Source: Gillisia sp. (GTDB lineage: Bacteria; Bacteroidota; Bacteroidia; Flavobacteriales; Flavobacteriaceae). Taken from it: a stretch of DNA of 64,000 nt. The stretch covers positions 1 through 64,000 of the forward strand of contig JAGXIL010000085.1 of NCBI GenBank assembly GCA_024635655.1, written 5' to 3'. Positions 20,001 through 30,081 of the stretch are shown in pieces; within the stretch, counting starts at the first letter, position 1, and each line of letters opens with the position of its first letter. Both the position numbers and the translations under genes were made by a program. The notes under the pieces were generated by a model. The model made no database searches. It saw only the letters and a list, made by a program, of their open reading frames with translations, and had not been told where the DNA came from.

Positions 20001-20543
20001 TTATCTTCTAATTTCCGGGGGATACTTTTTAAGGATCTTACCAACGATCTTGTTGATACGTTTTTGCTTACGGTCAACATCTGTAGCCAGAGCTGCAGTT
20101 CCCATTCCCTGCCAAACAAGTTCTTTGTCCTCTGCATCAATAAAATCAAGGTAGAGGGTTCCATCACTGGTTCGGTTTACGGTATTGTTACCGGCTCCCC
20201 AATACCAAGGGTGCCATCCCCAACCATATCCCATTCCCATCATATTGTTTTGATAGATATTGATATTTTCATTGGTTTTGGTGAAAATACTAACCAACAG
20301 GTCCGGATCTTCAGATTTTGTAAAGCCTTTGGCGGCCATTTCTTCTTCTATGGCCCTAAGGATCCTTTTCTTATCAAGGTCAGATATCTCAGCCTTGTCA
20401 ATGCCCGGTTTAAAGAAGGCATAAGTGTTGTACTGTCCAAAGTTAACTTGTTGATCATAATCTGATGCTACCCTTACAGAGCTACATGAAGTCATAACAA
20501 CTGCCAACAATAGTAGTACGGCGGTAATTTTTAAACTTTTCAT
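20001..20543 (-). CDS. DUF4136 domain-containing lipoprotein
   Basis: ORF 180 aa; lipobox VMTSCSS; 'VRVASDYDQQVNFGQYNTYAFF'. Confidence 0.92.
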   Translation of the reverse strand: MKSLKITAVLLLLAVVMTSCSSVRVASDYDQQVNFGQYNTYAFFKPGIDKAEISDLDKKRILRAIEEEMAAKGFTKSEDPDLLVSIFTKTNENINIYQNNMMGMGYGWGWHPWYWGAGNNTVNRTSDGTLYLDFIDAEDKELVWQGMGTAALATDVDRKQKRINKIVGKILKKYPPEIRR

Positions 20544-20567
20544 AAATCAGGTTTTTAAGTTGTGGTC

Positions 20568-22592
20568 TTATTCTAAAAATAGGGAATCTTCCACAATATT
20601 CGGTACAGTAATTTTCATTTTTGGCTCCAGTTCCATGGCACGGGTAATAGAAAATATTGCTTCTTTATTTCTTGCCCAGGAACGTCTCGCCAAACCATTA
20701 TTTACATCCCAGAATAACATAGAACGCAACCTCTTTTCAGACTCATTAGAACCATCAATAACCATACCGAATCCGCCATTAATTACTTCTCCCCAACCAA
20801 CTCCGCCGCCGTTATGGATGCTCACCCAGGTGGCTCCTCTAAAGGAATCGCCAATGACATTTTGTATAGCCATATCGGCTGTGAACTGTGATCCGTCATA
20901 GATATTTGAAGTTTCGCGGTAAGGAGAATCTGTTCCGGAAACATCGTGATGATCCCGTCCTAGGATCACCGGTCCCAACTTTCCCTGTGCAATGGCATCA
21001 TTAAAGGCTGTGGCTATTTCTATTCTTCCCAGGGCATCTGCATATAGGATCCTGGCTTTGGAACCTACTACCAGGTTATTCATTTTAGCACTTTTGATCC
21101 AGTGGATATTGTCCTGTAACTGAGATTGAATTTCCTGTGGTGCCTTTAATTTAAGTTTTTCCAGAATCTCAGTAGCGATGGCATCAGATTGATCAAGATC
21201 CTTTTGCTCCCCCGAGGCACATACCCATCGGAATGGCCCAAAGCCGTAGTCAAAGCACATAGGCCCCATAATATCCTGAACATAGGATGGATAGGCCCAG
21301 CCTTTTTCAGCTTCCTTATCTGAAGGGGCACTGGTAAAATCCCCTTTTTCATTTTTGAAGATCTTAGCACCGGCGCGGGCGGCCTCAAGTAAAAATGCAT
21401 TTCCGTAATCAAAGAAATAGGTGCCTTTTTTAGCGTGATTGTTGATAGCCTCCGTTTGTCTGCGAAGACTTTTTTTCACTTCTTCCTTAAACTTCTCAGG
21501 TTCCCCGGCCATCATCCGGTTTGCCTCTTCCAGGTTCATTTCCACCGGGTAATAACCGCCTGCCCAGGGATTGTGTAAGGAAGTTTGATCACTTCCCAGG
21601 TCGATCTTAATATTTTCCTTATCAAAATGCTCCCAGACCTCTACGATATTTCCCTGGTAGGCAATGGACACTACTTCTTTTTCTTCTTTGGCTTTTCTTA
21701 CCCTTGCGGCCAGCGCATCAAGATCTTTGATCACTTCATCTACCCAGCCCTGAGAATGACGGGTGTGAACCGCTTTTGGATTAACTTCAGCGCAAACGGT
21801 AATGCATCCTGCAATATTTCCTGCTTTGGGTTGTGCCCCGCTCATACCCCCAAGGCCTGAGGTAACAAATAAAGCCCCGTCATTTTGCTGCTTTCCAATT
21901 ATCCGTAGGGCATTTAATACGGTAATTGTGGTGCCATGTACTATCCCCTGGGGCCCAATGTACATATAACTGCCTGCAGTCATTTGCCCGTACTGGGTAA
22001 CTCCCAGGGCATTAAATTTCTCCCAGTCATCCTGCTTTGAATAATTGGGGATCATCATCCCGTTGGAAACTACTACCCGTGGGGCGTTGGTATGGGAAGG
22101 AAAAAGTCCCAACGGATGCCCTGAATAAATGACCAGGGTTTGGTCATCCTCCATTTCGGCCAGATATTTCATCACCAGCAGGTACTGAGCCCAGTTCTGA
22201 AAAACAGCTCCGTTGCCTCCGTATGTGATCAGCTCCTGCGGATGTTGAGCAACATCAGGGTTAAGGTTGTTCTGGATCATAAGCATAATCGCCTTGGCCT
22301 GAAGGCACTTTCCCGGGTATTCTTCAACAGGCCGGGCTAACATTTCGTAATCAGGAATGAACCTGTACATATATATCCTTCCGTAGGTTTGCAGCTCTTC
22401 TCTAAATTCCTTCAGCAAGGTTTTATGATGAGCAGGTTTAAAATATCTCAGCGCGTTTCGTAAAGCAAGAATTTTTTCCTGTTTATTTAAAATGTCCTTA
22501 CGTTTGGGAGCATGGTTGGCAGAGGGATCAAAATTTGATCCCGAAGGTAGCTTCTCAGGGATTCCCTGTAAGATTTGCGCTTTAAAATTCAT
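20568..22592 (-). CDS. hutU: Urocanate hydratase
   Basis: ORF 674 aa; 'YIGPQGIVHGT', 'TSGLGGMSGAQPKAG', 'GRDHHDVSGTDSPYRETSNIYDGS'. Confidence 0.96.
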   Translation of the reverse strand: MNFKAQILQGIPEKLPSGSNFDPSANHAPKRKDILNKQEKILALRNALRYFKPAHHKTLLKEFREELQTYGRIYMYRFIPDYEMLARPVEEYPGKCLQAKAIMLMIQNNLNPDVAQHPQELITYGGNGAVFQNWAQYLLVMKYLAEMEDDQTLVIYSGHPLGLFPSHTNAPRVVVSNGMMIPNYSKQDDWEKFNALGVTQYGQMTAGSYMYIGPQGIVHGTTITVLNALRIIGKQQNDGALFVTSGLGGMSGAQPKAGNIAGCITVCAEVNPKAVHTRHSQGWVDEVIKDLDALAARVRKAKEEKEVVSIAYQGNIVEVWEHFDKENIKIDLGSDQTSLHNPWAGGYYPVEMNLEEANRMMAGEPEKFKEEVKKSLRRQTEAINNHAKKGTYFFDYGNAFLLEAARAGAKIFKNEKGDFTSAPSDKEAEKGWAYPSYVQDIMGPMCFDYGFGPFRWVCASGEQKDLDQSDAIATEILEKLKLKAPQEIQSQLQDNIHWIKSAKMNNLVVGSKARILYADALGRIEIATAFNDAIAQGKLGPVILGRDHHDVSGTDSPYRETSNIYDGSQFTADMAIQNVIGDSFRGATWVSIHNGGGVGWGEVINGGFGMVIDGSNESEKRLRSMLFWDVNNGLARRSWARNKEAIFSITRAMELEPKMKITVPNIVEDSLFLE

Positions 22593-22727
22593 AGGAAGTG
22601 ATGTTATAATGCTATTCTCATTTTAACAAAATTAAGATTACTTATTATAAATACTCCTGCATTTCACTATTTTTACCCGGGCAAATTTAAAGATCAATTT
22701 TTTACTCCTAATTTTTAAAACCTGTAT

Positions 22728-23186
22728 ATGAAAAACCTTTTGCTAATAATGCTTACTTTCTTATTGTTCACAAGTTGCAAAACAACAGAAGAAGATAATG
22801 AAGCCAATGATCGCATGGAAGAATATGCCGAAAATCCTCAACGAGAGAATGAACCTGCACCCCGGGTCTCGCTGGATTGGGAAGGAACCTATAGTGGAGT
22901 ATTGCCTTGTGAAGATTGTACTGGCATCGAAACCTATCTTACCATAGAGGAAGATCTGTCTTATGAATTGGTGCAGCGCCGGGTGAAAACTATTGACACT
23001 GAAAGTGAAGAAAAGGAAACCAGCGGTACGTTTTCATGGAATGGGCAGGGAACAGCCATTTCTTTACCTGCTTTGGAGGGGGAGCTGAGCCTTGAGATTG
23101 GCGAGTTCTATTTAATTCCTCTGGATTCAAACGGAAATGAGATCCCTGCAGAACCCGGAAACAATTTTCGGTTACTTAAACAATAA
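22728..23186 (+). CDS. NlpE-like lipoprotein
   Basis: ORF 152 aa; lipobox LLFTSCK; 'WEGTYSGVLPCEDCTGIETYLTI'. Confidence 0.9.
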   Translation: MKNLLLIMLTFLLFTSCKTTEEDNEANDRMEEYAENPQRENEPAPRVSLDWEGTYSGVLPCEDCTGIETYLTIEEDLSYELVQRRVKTIDTESEEKETSGTFSWNGQGTAISLPALEGELSLEIGEFYLIPLDSNGNEIPAEPGNNFRLLKQ

Positions 23187-23194
23187 TTAATTGA

Positions 23195-23380
23195 TTACCT
23201 AAAGGTGTCAGTCTTTTTATCATAGCCATAAGGACAATGCCGGCAGCCGCTTTTGCAGCAGTATCCCCTTTTAAGGTGATATTGCTCTGTAAAGCATCTG
23301 TATCCTTCCGGAGTTAAATAATAATCTCCTTCTTCCAGAGGTATGTTTTTCTTGGGGAATTCCATGCTGCAAAAGTACAA
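23195..23380 (-). CDS. DUF5522 domain-containing protein
   Basis: ORF 61 aa; 'EEGDYYLTPEGYRCFTEQYHLKRGYCCKSGCRHCPYGY'. Confidence 0.9.
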   Translation of the reverse strand: MYFCSMEFPKKNIPLEEGDYYLTPEGYRCFTEQYHLKRGYCCKSGCRHCPYGYDKKTDTFR

Positions 23381-23397
23381 ATTCTTACATTTAATTC

Positions 23398-23727
23398 ATG
23401 ATCCTCATCGTTAACAAATATCTATTAGGAAAGGGTTTTAAGGGGATCAGCCTTTGGCCCTTTGTAGTGTTGCGCCACAGGAAGGATGCTAAGGACCCGG
23501 TATTCATAAACCACGAGCGTATACATCTTAAGCAGCAGCAGGAGCTTCTGGTCCTGCCGTTTTATTTGCTTTATTTATCGGAATTTGGTTTGCGGTTCAT
23601 AAAGTACCGCAATGTTTATAAAGCCTACCGGAACATATCTTTCGAACGGGAAGCCTATGAAAATGAATTGGATCTGGAGTATTGTAAAACTCGTAAATTA
23701 TGGGGTTTTAGAAAATTCTTCTATTGA
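23398..23727 (+). CDS. Conserved small protein with HExxH motif
   Basis: ORF 109 aa; 'VFINHERIHLKQQQELLVLPFYLLYLSEF...EREAYENE'. Confidence 0.8.
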   Translation: MILIVNKYLLGKGFKGISLWPFVVLRHRKDAKDPVFINHERIHLKQQQELLVLPFYLLYLSEFGLRFIKYRNVYKAYRNISFEREAYENELDLEYCKTRKLWGFRKFFY

Positions 23728-24731
23728 AAAATATGAAGGCAGCGATTTCCTTCCCAAATGCTTTTTTTGAATCTTGCAGAATGAACGAAATGCTGAATTT
23801 TAATCTAAAAGCTTCTCCCATTCAACTGATAGGGAAATTCGGAAATTTTAATGTTTCGTTGTATGTAAAAAGGGAAGACCTCCTGCATCCTGAAGTTTCG
23901 GGAAATAAATTCAGAAAATTAAAGTACAATCTACAAGCTGCACAAGATCAAAACCACAAGACGCTTCTTACTTTTGGAGGTGCTTTTTCAAATCACATTT
24001 CAGCAGTTGCGGCTGCGGGAAAGATGCTGGGGTTTAAAACCATTGGAATAATAAGGGGAGAAGAGCTGGAAAAGGACCTTCAGCAAACGCCAGATCAAAA
24101 TCCTACTTTGAAGTTTGCCAAATCACAGGGAATGCGTTTTAAATTTATAAGCAGAAGCCAGTACCGGGAAAAAGAAAGTGAAGGATTTTTGGTGTCTCTT
24201 AAAAGCGAGTTTGGGGATTTTTATTTAATTCCGGAAGGAGGAACAAATGCGCTTGCGGTTAAAGGTTGTGAAGAAATTCTCACCGAAAACGATTCCGCAT
24301 TTGATATTATTTGCTGTCCCGTAGGAACCGGGGGAACCATTGCAGGAATAATAAACACATCCCGGGATAATCAAAAAGTAATGGGATTTCCGGCACTTAA
24401 AGAAAACTTTTTACATCATGAAATTTCTGCCTACACCTCCGGGGGAAATTGGGAGCTGCAAAGGGATTATCATTTTGGCGGCTATGCTAAAATGAGTCTG
24501 GAATTGGTCTTATTTATAAATGATTTCCAAAAGAAATACCACATTGCTTTAGATCCCGTTTATACAGGCAAAATGTTTTTTGGTATTTTTGATATGATCC
24601 AAAAATCGGCTTTTCCTCAAAATTCCCGTATTTTAGCAATTCATACGGGAGGATTACAGGGCACTGCCGGTATGAATATGCTGTTACAAAAGAAAAATTT
24701 ACCGCAAATTGATGTTGAAGATGAGAAGTAA
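23724..24731 (+). CDS. PLP-dependent ACC deaminase / D-cysteine desulfhydrase family protein
   Basis: ORF 335 aa; 'YVKREDLLHPEVSGNKFRKLKYNL', 'FGGAFSNHISAVAAAGK'; true start may be further downstream. Confidence 0.88.
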   Translation: MKNMKAAISFPNAFFESCRMNEMLNFNLKASPIQLIGKFGNFNVSLYVKREDLLHPEVSGNKFRKLKYNLQAAQDQNHKTLLTFGGAFSNHISAVAAAGKMLGFKTIGIIRGEELEKDLQQTPDQNPTLKFAKSQGMRFKFISRSQYREKESEGFLVSLKSEFGDFYLIPEGGTNALAVKGCEEILTENDSAFDIICCPVGTGGTIAGIINTSRDNQKVMGFPALKENFLHHEISAYTSGGNWELQRDYHFGGYAKMSLELVLFINDFQKKYHIALDPVYTGKMFFGIFDMIQKSAFPQNSRILAIHTGGLQGTAGMNMLLQKKNLPQIDVEDEK

Positions 24732-25500
24732 ACACTTGTGTATCCTGATTTTATCTGTACTTTTTGCCACTTCCTGCGGCAGTAAGAAAAAAACAGTTTC
24801 TCAACAAAATGACCGAAATGTTGCACCGGCCGGTATTCCACGAAACGGAGATCTTCCGGTTACCAGATATGCCGATATAGTAGATAATTACATCGCCGAA
24901 TTTGCTGAGATTGCACAGGAAGAGATGCGTTTATACAATATTCCGGCAAGTATTACCCTGGCACAGGGGATCCTGGAGTCTGGTGCCGGAAGAGGAGATC
25001 TCACCCGGCGGGCCAATAACCATTTTGGTATTAAATGCCATGAGTGGCAGGGAGATAAGGTCTATCACGATGATGACCGAAGAAAAGAATGCTTCAGAAA
25101 ATACAACGATCCTAAATATTCTTACCGGGATCATTCTTTGTTCTTATCAGAACGAAAGCGGTATGCGGCCCTGTTTAAACTTGATATTGACGATTACAAA
25201 GGATGGGCTAAGGGGTTGAGAGCAGCAGGATATGCGACAGACCGGCTTTATCCAAGAAAATTAATTGATCTAATTGAAAGATATGAGCTCTACAATTACG
25301 ATTCAGAAATTACAAGCAATCATTCCCGAAGAGCACCTGTTGCTAAAATAGGGGGTAAAACTCATTATGTTAAGAAAGGGGATACGCTATATTCTATTGC
25401 AAGAAGATATAATGTATCTGTTGAAGACCTGCAAAGGTTTAATAATTTAAGAGACACTTCCATTTCCATTGGTCAGGAACTATCGGTAGAGCTCAAATAA
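24721..25500 (+). CDS. Glucosaminidase domain plus LysM peptidoglycan hydrolase, lipoprotein
   Basis: ORF track 24709..25500; lipobox LFATSCGS; '[31 protein letters not shown]'; LysM '[27 protein letters not shown]'. Confidence 0.93.
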   Translation: MRSKHLCILILSVLFATSCGSKKKTVSQQNDRNVAPAGIPRNGDLPVTRYADIVDNYIAEFAEIAQEEMRLYNIPASITLAQGILESGAGRGDLTRRANNHFGIKCHEWQGDKVYHDDDRRKECFRKYNDPKYSYRDHSLFLSERKRYAALFKLDIDDYKGWAKGLRAAGYATDRLYPRKLIDLIERYELYNYDSEITSNHSRRAPVAKIGGKTHYVKKGDTLYSIARRYNVSVEDLQRFNNLRDTSISIGQELSVELK

Positions 25501-25504
25501 AAAA

Positions 25505-26794
25505 ATGATGATGTATAAAAGAAGTAGTGAACTATTTGCCGAGGCAAAAAAGGTAATTCCCGGTGGGGTTAATTCTCCTGTTCGGGCTTTTAATGCCGTG
25601 GGTGGAGATCCCATTTACATTGAACGTGCTGAAGGGGCATATTTATATGACAGTGACGGAAACCGTTATATTGATTATATTAATTCCTGGGGGCCAATGA
25701 TCCTGGGTCATGCGTACCCACCTGTAGTTGATGCAGTTATTGAAAAAGCAAAATTGGGTACATCCTTTGGAACACCTACTGAAGTGGAAACTAAAATTGC
25801 TGAGCTGGCAATAAAAATGGTTCCCAATGTTGACAAGATCAGGTTCGTGAATTCGGGAACAGAGGCTTGTATGAGTGCAGTAAGGCTTGCCCGCGGATTT
25901 ACATCCCGGGAAAAGATCATCAAATTTGCAGGCTGTTATCACGGTCACAGCGATTCTTTTTTGATCCAGGCGGGGAGTGGTGCTATTACCTTTGGAACTC
26001 CCAACAGTCCCGGAGTAACCCAGGGCACAGCAAAAGACACCTTACTTGCTACCTTCAATGATCTGGAAAGTGTGAGGCTATTGGTAGAAGCTAATAAAGA
26101 CGAAGTGGCGTGTATCATTCTTGAGCCGGTTGCGGGAAATATGGGATGTATTCCTCCTCAAAATGGATTCCTTGAAGGATTGCGCAGGTTGTGTGATGAA
26201 AATGATATTCTATTGCTGTTTGATGAAGTTATGACCGGTTTTCGGCTTGCACCCGGTGGGGTACAGGAAAGGTTCGGAGTACCGGCTGATATTGTGATGT
26301 TTGGAAAAGTCATTGGCGGTGGTTTACCGGTAGGCGCATTTGCAGCCCGATCAGAAATAATGGACTTTCTGGCCCCAATAGGACCTGTGTACCAGGCAGG
26401 GACCCTAAGCGGAAATCCACTGGCCATGGCTGCAGGATTGGCCATGCTTACCGAGCTGGACCAAAACCGAAACATCTTCAAAAGCATTGATGAAAAAACC
26501 GCGTATTTACATAAAGGAATAGAAACTGCTTTGGCAAAACATGAGGTAAAGCATACCATTAACCGATTAGGTTCGATGATCTCGATACATTTTTGTGAGA
26601 CTGAAGTGGTGGATTTTGCTTCGGCAGTACATGGTAACAATCACACTTTCAAAGAATTTTTCCACGGGATGCTGGAAAACGGGATCTATATAGCTCCCAG
26701 TGCTTTCGAAACCTGGTTTATTACAGATGCCCTCTCTTATGAAGATCTGGACAAAACCATAGAAGTGGTTGAAAAGATAGCCAGAGATCTTTAG
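25505..26794 (+). CDS. hemL: Glutamate-1-semialdehyde 2,1-aminomutase
   Basis: ORF 429 aa; '[13 protein letters not shown]', '[16 protein letters not shown]', '[13 protein letters not shown]'. Confidence 0.97.
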   Translation: MMMYKRSSELFAEAKKVIPGGVNSPVRAFNAVGGDPIYIERAEGAYLYDSDGNRYIDYINSWGPMILGHAYPPVVDAVIEKAKLGTSFGTPTEVETKIAELAIKMVPNVDKIRFVNSGTEACMSAVRLARGFTSREKIIKFAGCYHGHSDSFLIQAGSGAITFGTPNSPGVTQGTAKDTLLATFNDLESVRLLVEANKDEVACIILEPVAGNMGCIPPQNGFLEGLRRLCDENDILLLFDEVMTGFRLAPGGVQERFGVPADIVMFGKVIGGGLPVGAFAARSEIMDFLAPIGPVYQAGTLSGNPLAMAAGLAMLTELDQNRNIFKSIDEKTAYLHKGIETALAKHEVKHTINRLGSMISIHFCETEVVDFASAVHGNNHTFKEFFHGMLENGIYIAPSAFETWFITDALSYEDLDKTIEVVEKIARDL

Positions 26795-26803
26795 AAAAAC
26801 TAT

Positions 26804-27208
26804 TTATTCATAAAAGTCCCGGAACATTTCTTCTGAAATCTTAACGGGCCTTTTTGTATCGGCATCCATGAGGCACCAGGTAGATTTTGCCTGGATAAGT
26901 ATTTTATCAGTTGCTTTACTTCGAATTACCACATGTCGTTGCGAGGTTACGTGAGTATGTTCCCCTACATAGGTTTGAAGCAGGATCTCGTCTCCCAAAA
27001 AAGCCTGCCCCTTATAGTCGATCTCGTGACGCACTACCACCCAAAAATAATTTTCCTGTATCTCCCGGGGAGCTTTTTCTTTCCAGTGGATCTTGGCTAT
27101 GTCCTCCATCCACTGCACGTACCTCACATTGTTGACGTGCTGTAACTCATCAAGATCGTCTTTAGTGACTTCTATACATTTTTCAAATATTTCGGGTTTC
27201 CTGCTCAT
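26804..27208 (-). CDS. Acyl-CoA thioesterase, hotdog fold (4HBT)
   Basis: ORF 134 aa; 'DLDELQHVNNVRYVQWMEDIA'. Confidence 0.9.
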   Translation of the reverse strand: MSRKPEIFEKCIEVTKDDLDELQHVNNVRYVQWMEDIAKIHWKEKAPREIQENYFWVVVRHEIDYKGQAFLGDEILLQTYVGEHTHVTSQRHVVIRSKATDKILIQAKSTWCLMDADTKRPVKISEEMFRDFYE

Positions 27209-28257
27209 TTTCTTACTATTTCTACTTCAAATAATTTATCCCAGTTTTTTCCGGTAACATATAATTTTTTTGTGTTTGGGTTGTAAGCAATCCCATTTAA
27301 TACATCGAGTTTATCGTGTTGGGTAACCCGGTCCCGGAGACCCTGAAAATTGATCAAACCTTCTATAGCCCCATTTTCAGGGTTAATTATGGCTACCCCG
27401 TCCTTTTGATATGTGTTGGCATAAATTTTTCCTTCTACCCATTCCAGTTCATTCAGTTGGGTAGAAATAGATTTGTGTGTGGTAGGCTGAATATAAGATT
27501 CTTCAGCAAGGGTATTTCCATTCAGGATCCATATTCTTTCAGTGCCGTCACTTTTATAAAACCGGCTGCCGTCATTACATAAACCCCAGCCTTCTTCACT
27601 TTGGTTGTATTTGAAAACTCCTGTACGTTCAAGACCCTCAACATCGTAAATAAGCCCTTCGCCTTCATTCCAGGTAAGCTGGTAGATCTTATGGTTTAAG
27701 ATCGACAAACCTTCCCCAAAGTATTTATCGGCAATTTCAACCTTTTCCAAGACTTCACCGGTCTCAAAATTCGTTTTTCGCAGGGTAGATCTTCCATACT
27801 GCCCCGTACTTTCATATAAGGTATCCCGATAAAATTCCAGCCCCTGGGTATAGGCATCCCGGTTGTGAGGATAGCTGTTAATAACATTATAGTTGTAAAC
27901 CACCGGAGCGGTATTGTTGTAGATCTTCACAGGAATGTGAATGGTGTCTGTCTCCCCTTCAGAATATACCATAGCACTAATGCGCTGGTTTCCCAGTTTT
28001 TGATCCTCCAGTTGGATCTTTACCGAAGTTTTATCTTCCTGTTGTAATACTTCCTCGTCAAAATAAAACCTCGTGGAGTCAATTTCCCTGTTCTTCAGAT
28101 TTTTTATGGTTACTTCAATGGTTTCTCCCAACTGAAATTGTGATTGAGGGTTTGAAATACTTAAAGAAAAATCACTTGTTTTTTTATCAGAATTACTTCC
28201 GCAGGAAAACAGAAAAAGGGTTAAAATAAACAAATACAGGAGGTTAACTTTCTTCAT
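27205..28257 (-). CDS. Glutaminyl-peptide cyclotransferase family lipoprotein
   Basis: ORF 350 aa; lipobox LFLFSCGS; 'PHNRDAYTQGLEFYRDTLYESTGQYGRSTLRK', 'ELEWVEGKIYANTYQKD'. Confidence 0.93.
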   Translation of the reverse strand: MKKVNLLYLFILTLFLFSCGSNSDKKTSDFSLSISNPQSQFQLGETIEVTIKNLKNREIDSTRFYFDEEVLQQEDKTSVKIQLEDQKLGNQRISAMVYSEGETDTIHIPVKIYNNTAPVVYNYNVINSYPHNRDAYTQGLEFYRDTLYESTGQYGRSTLRKTNFETGEVLEKVEIADKYFGEGLSILNHKIYQLTWNEGEGLIYDVEGLERTGVFKYNQSEEGWGLCNDGSRFYKSDGTERIWILNGNTLAEESYIQPTTHKSISTQLNELEWVEGKIYANTYQKDGVAIINPENGAIEGLINFQGLRDRVTQHDKLDVLNGIAYNPNTKKLYVTGKNWDKLFEVEIVRK

Positions 28258-28345
28258 GAATACGGGAAATATATTTGCGGCTAAATTAATTAATCTAACT
28301 TAAAAATGTCTTGTGAAATGGAACAAAGATAGCTATATTTGCACC

Positions 28346-28439
28346 GGCAAGTCCCACACAACCAGCTCCTGCTGAATCCCCCAGGGCCGGAAGGCAGCAA
28401 GGGTAAGTGGTCGTAGCGGTGTGATGTGGGTCGCTTGCC
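28346..28439 (+). ncRNA. ffs: Signal recognition particle RNA, small bacterial type
   Basis: Tip motif CCCCCAGGGCCGGAAGGCAGCAAGGGTAAG; terminal stem GGCAAG (28346-28351)/CTTGCC (28434-28439). Confidence 0.96.
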
Positions 28440-28475
28440 ATTTTTTGTATCTGATATTTAAATTTAATTGCATCT

Positions 28476-29303
28476 TTGTGCTCTATGAAAACAGATACTT
28501 CTTCTCAAGTTGTCCTTATTACTGGCGGTTCTTCAGGCATAGGAAAATCCATAGGCGAATTTCTTAAGACCAAAAAATATAAAGTTTACGGCACCAGCAG
28601 AGACCCCTCCAAATTTACCGATTTTCCTTTTGCTCTTGTAAAACTTGACGTCACTCAAAATGACACCATAAATAATGCTGTTTCTGAAATCCTGAAAAAG
28701 GAAGGAAGAATTGATATTCTTATAAATAATGCCGGAATGGGAATCACCGGCCCTATTGAAGAAACTCCGGAAGAAGAGATCAAAAAGGCATTTAACACCA
28801 ATTATTTTGGGGCTATAAATGTTACAAAAGCAGTTCTGCCCCATATGCGAAAGCAGGGAGGGGGATTAGTGATCAATATTACCTCCATTGCCGGTTATAT
28901 GGGCCTTCCCTTCCGCGGAATATATTCTGCTACAAAAGGAGCATTGGAATTAACAACCGAAGCTTTTAGGATAGAGTTAAAGCCTTTTAATATCAAAATG
29001 ACAAACGTGGCTCCCGGGGATTTTGCCACCAATATTGCTGCAGGAAGATATCATGCTCCTGTCCTTGACAATTCTCCTTACAAAAAGTCCTATAAGAATA
29101 CCCTTGATATTATGAATGAGCATGTAAATGCCGGCAAAGATCCGGGGGTGATGGCAAAGGTGATCCTTAAAGTAATGCAAACTCCAGATCCCAAAGCCCA
29201 TTATAAGGTAGGGGAGCCATTGCAAAAATTCTCAATTGTACTGAAGCGTATTTTGCCGGATAAAGTTTATGAGAAAATGTTGCTTAAACATTATAAGTTG
29301 TAA
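28476..29303 (+). CDS. SDR family oxidoreductase
   Basis: ORF 275 aa; 'ITGGSSGIGKSIGEFL', NNAG, 'YSATKGA'. Confidence 0.94.
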   Translation: MCSMKTDTSSQVVLITGGSSGIGKSIGEFLKTKKYKVYGTSRDPSKFTDFPFALVKLDVTQNDTINNAVSEILKKEGRIDILINNAGMGITGPIEETPEEEIKKAFNTNYFGAINVTKAVLPHMRKQGGGLVINITSIAGYMGLPFRGIYSATKGALELTTEAFRIELKPFNIKMTNVAPGDFATNIAAGRYHAPVLDNSPYKKSYKNTLDIMNEHVNAGKDPGVMAKVILKVMQTPDPKAHYKVGEPLQKFSIVLKRILPDKVYEKMLLKHYKL

Positions 29304-29364
29304 TTTTACACTACGCTACCAAAAGTTCATTTTATCATTTTAAAACACAACTAAAAAACAGGAT

Positions 29365-30018
29365 ATGAAATTTTTTATTGATACTGCAAATCTTGAACAA
29401 ATCAAAGAAGCTCAGGATCTTGGAGTACTTGATGGTGTAACCACCAATCCATCTTTAATGGCTAAAGAAGGAATAACCGGCAGAGAAAATATTTTAAATC
29501 ACTACAAACAAATTTGTGAAATAGTTGATGGAGACGTAAGTGCGGAAGTTATTGCTACATCTTTTGATGAAATAGTAAGTGAGGGTGAAGAACTGGCTAA
29601 GTTGCACAACCAGATCGTGGTGAAGGTGCCAATGATCAAAGAAGGCATAAAAGCCATTAAATATTTTAGCGACAAAGGGATCAGAACAAATTGTACCCTG
29701 GTTTTTTCTGCAGGACAGGCATTATTGGCCGCTAAAGCAGGTGCATCTTATGTTTCTCCTTTCATAGGCAGGCTTGATGATATCTCTACTGATGGTTTAA
29801 ACCTGATCGCTGATATTAGATTGATCTACGATAATTATGGTTATGAAACACAGATCCTTGCAGCATCTGTAAGACACTCTATGCATATCATTGAGTGCGC
29901 TAAGATTGGTGCTGATGTGATGACAGGGCCGCTTTCGTCTATTACAAGTTTATTAAATCATCCTTTAACTGATAGTGGACTGGAAAAATTTCTTGCCGAC
30001 TATAAAAAAGGGAACTAA
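29365..30018 (+). CDS. fsa: Fructose-6-phosphate aldolase / transaldolase-like protein
   Basis: ORF 217 aa; '[36 protein letters not shown]'. Confidence 0.95.
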   Translation: MKFFIDTANLEQIKEAQDLGVLDGVTTNPSLMAKEGITGRENILNHYKQICEIVDGDVSAEVIATSFDEIVSEGEELAKLHNQIVVKVPMIKEGIKAIKYFSDKGIRTNCTLVFSAGQALLAAKAGASYVSPFIGRLDDISTDGLNLIADIRLIYDNYGYETQILAASVRHSMHIIECAKIGADVMTGPLSSITSLLNHPLTDSGLEKFLADYKKGN

Positions 30019-30040
30019 GATATATTCCGCTTTATAAGTA

Positions 30041-30075
30041 AAAAAGCCATGAGGAAGATCCCTCAGGGCTTTTTT
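30041..30075. terminator. Bidirectional terminator between convergent genes
   Basis: AAAAAGCC..GAGG aaga CCTC..GGCTTTTTT. Confidence 0.85.
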
Positions 30076-30081
30076 ATCGAT

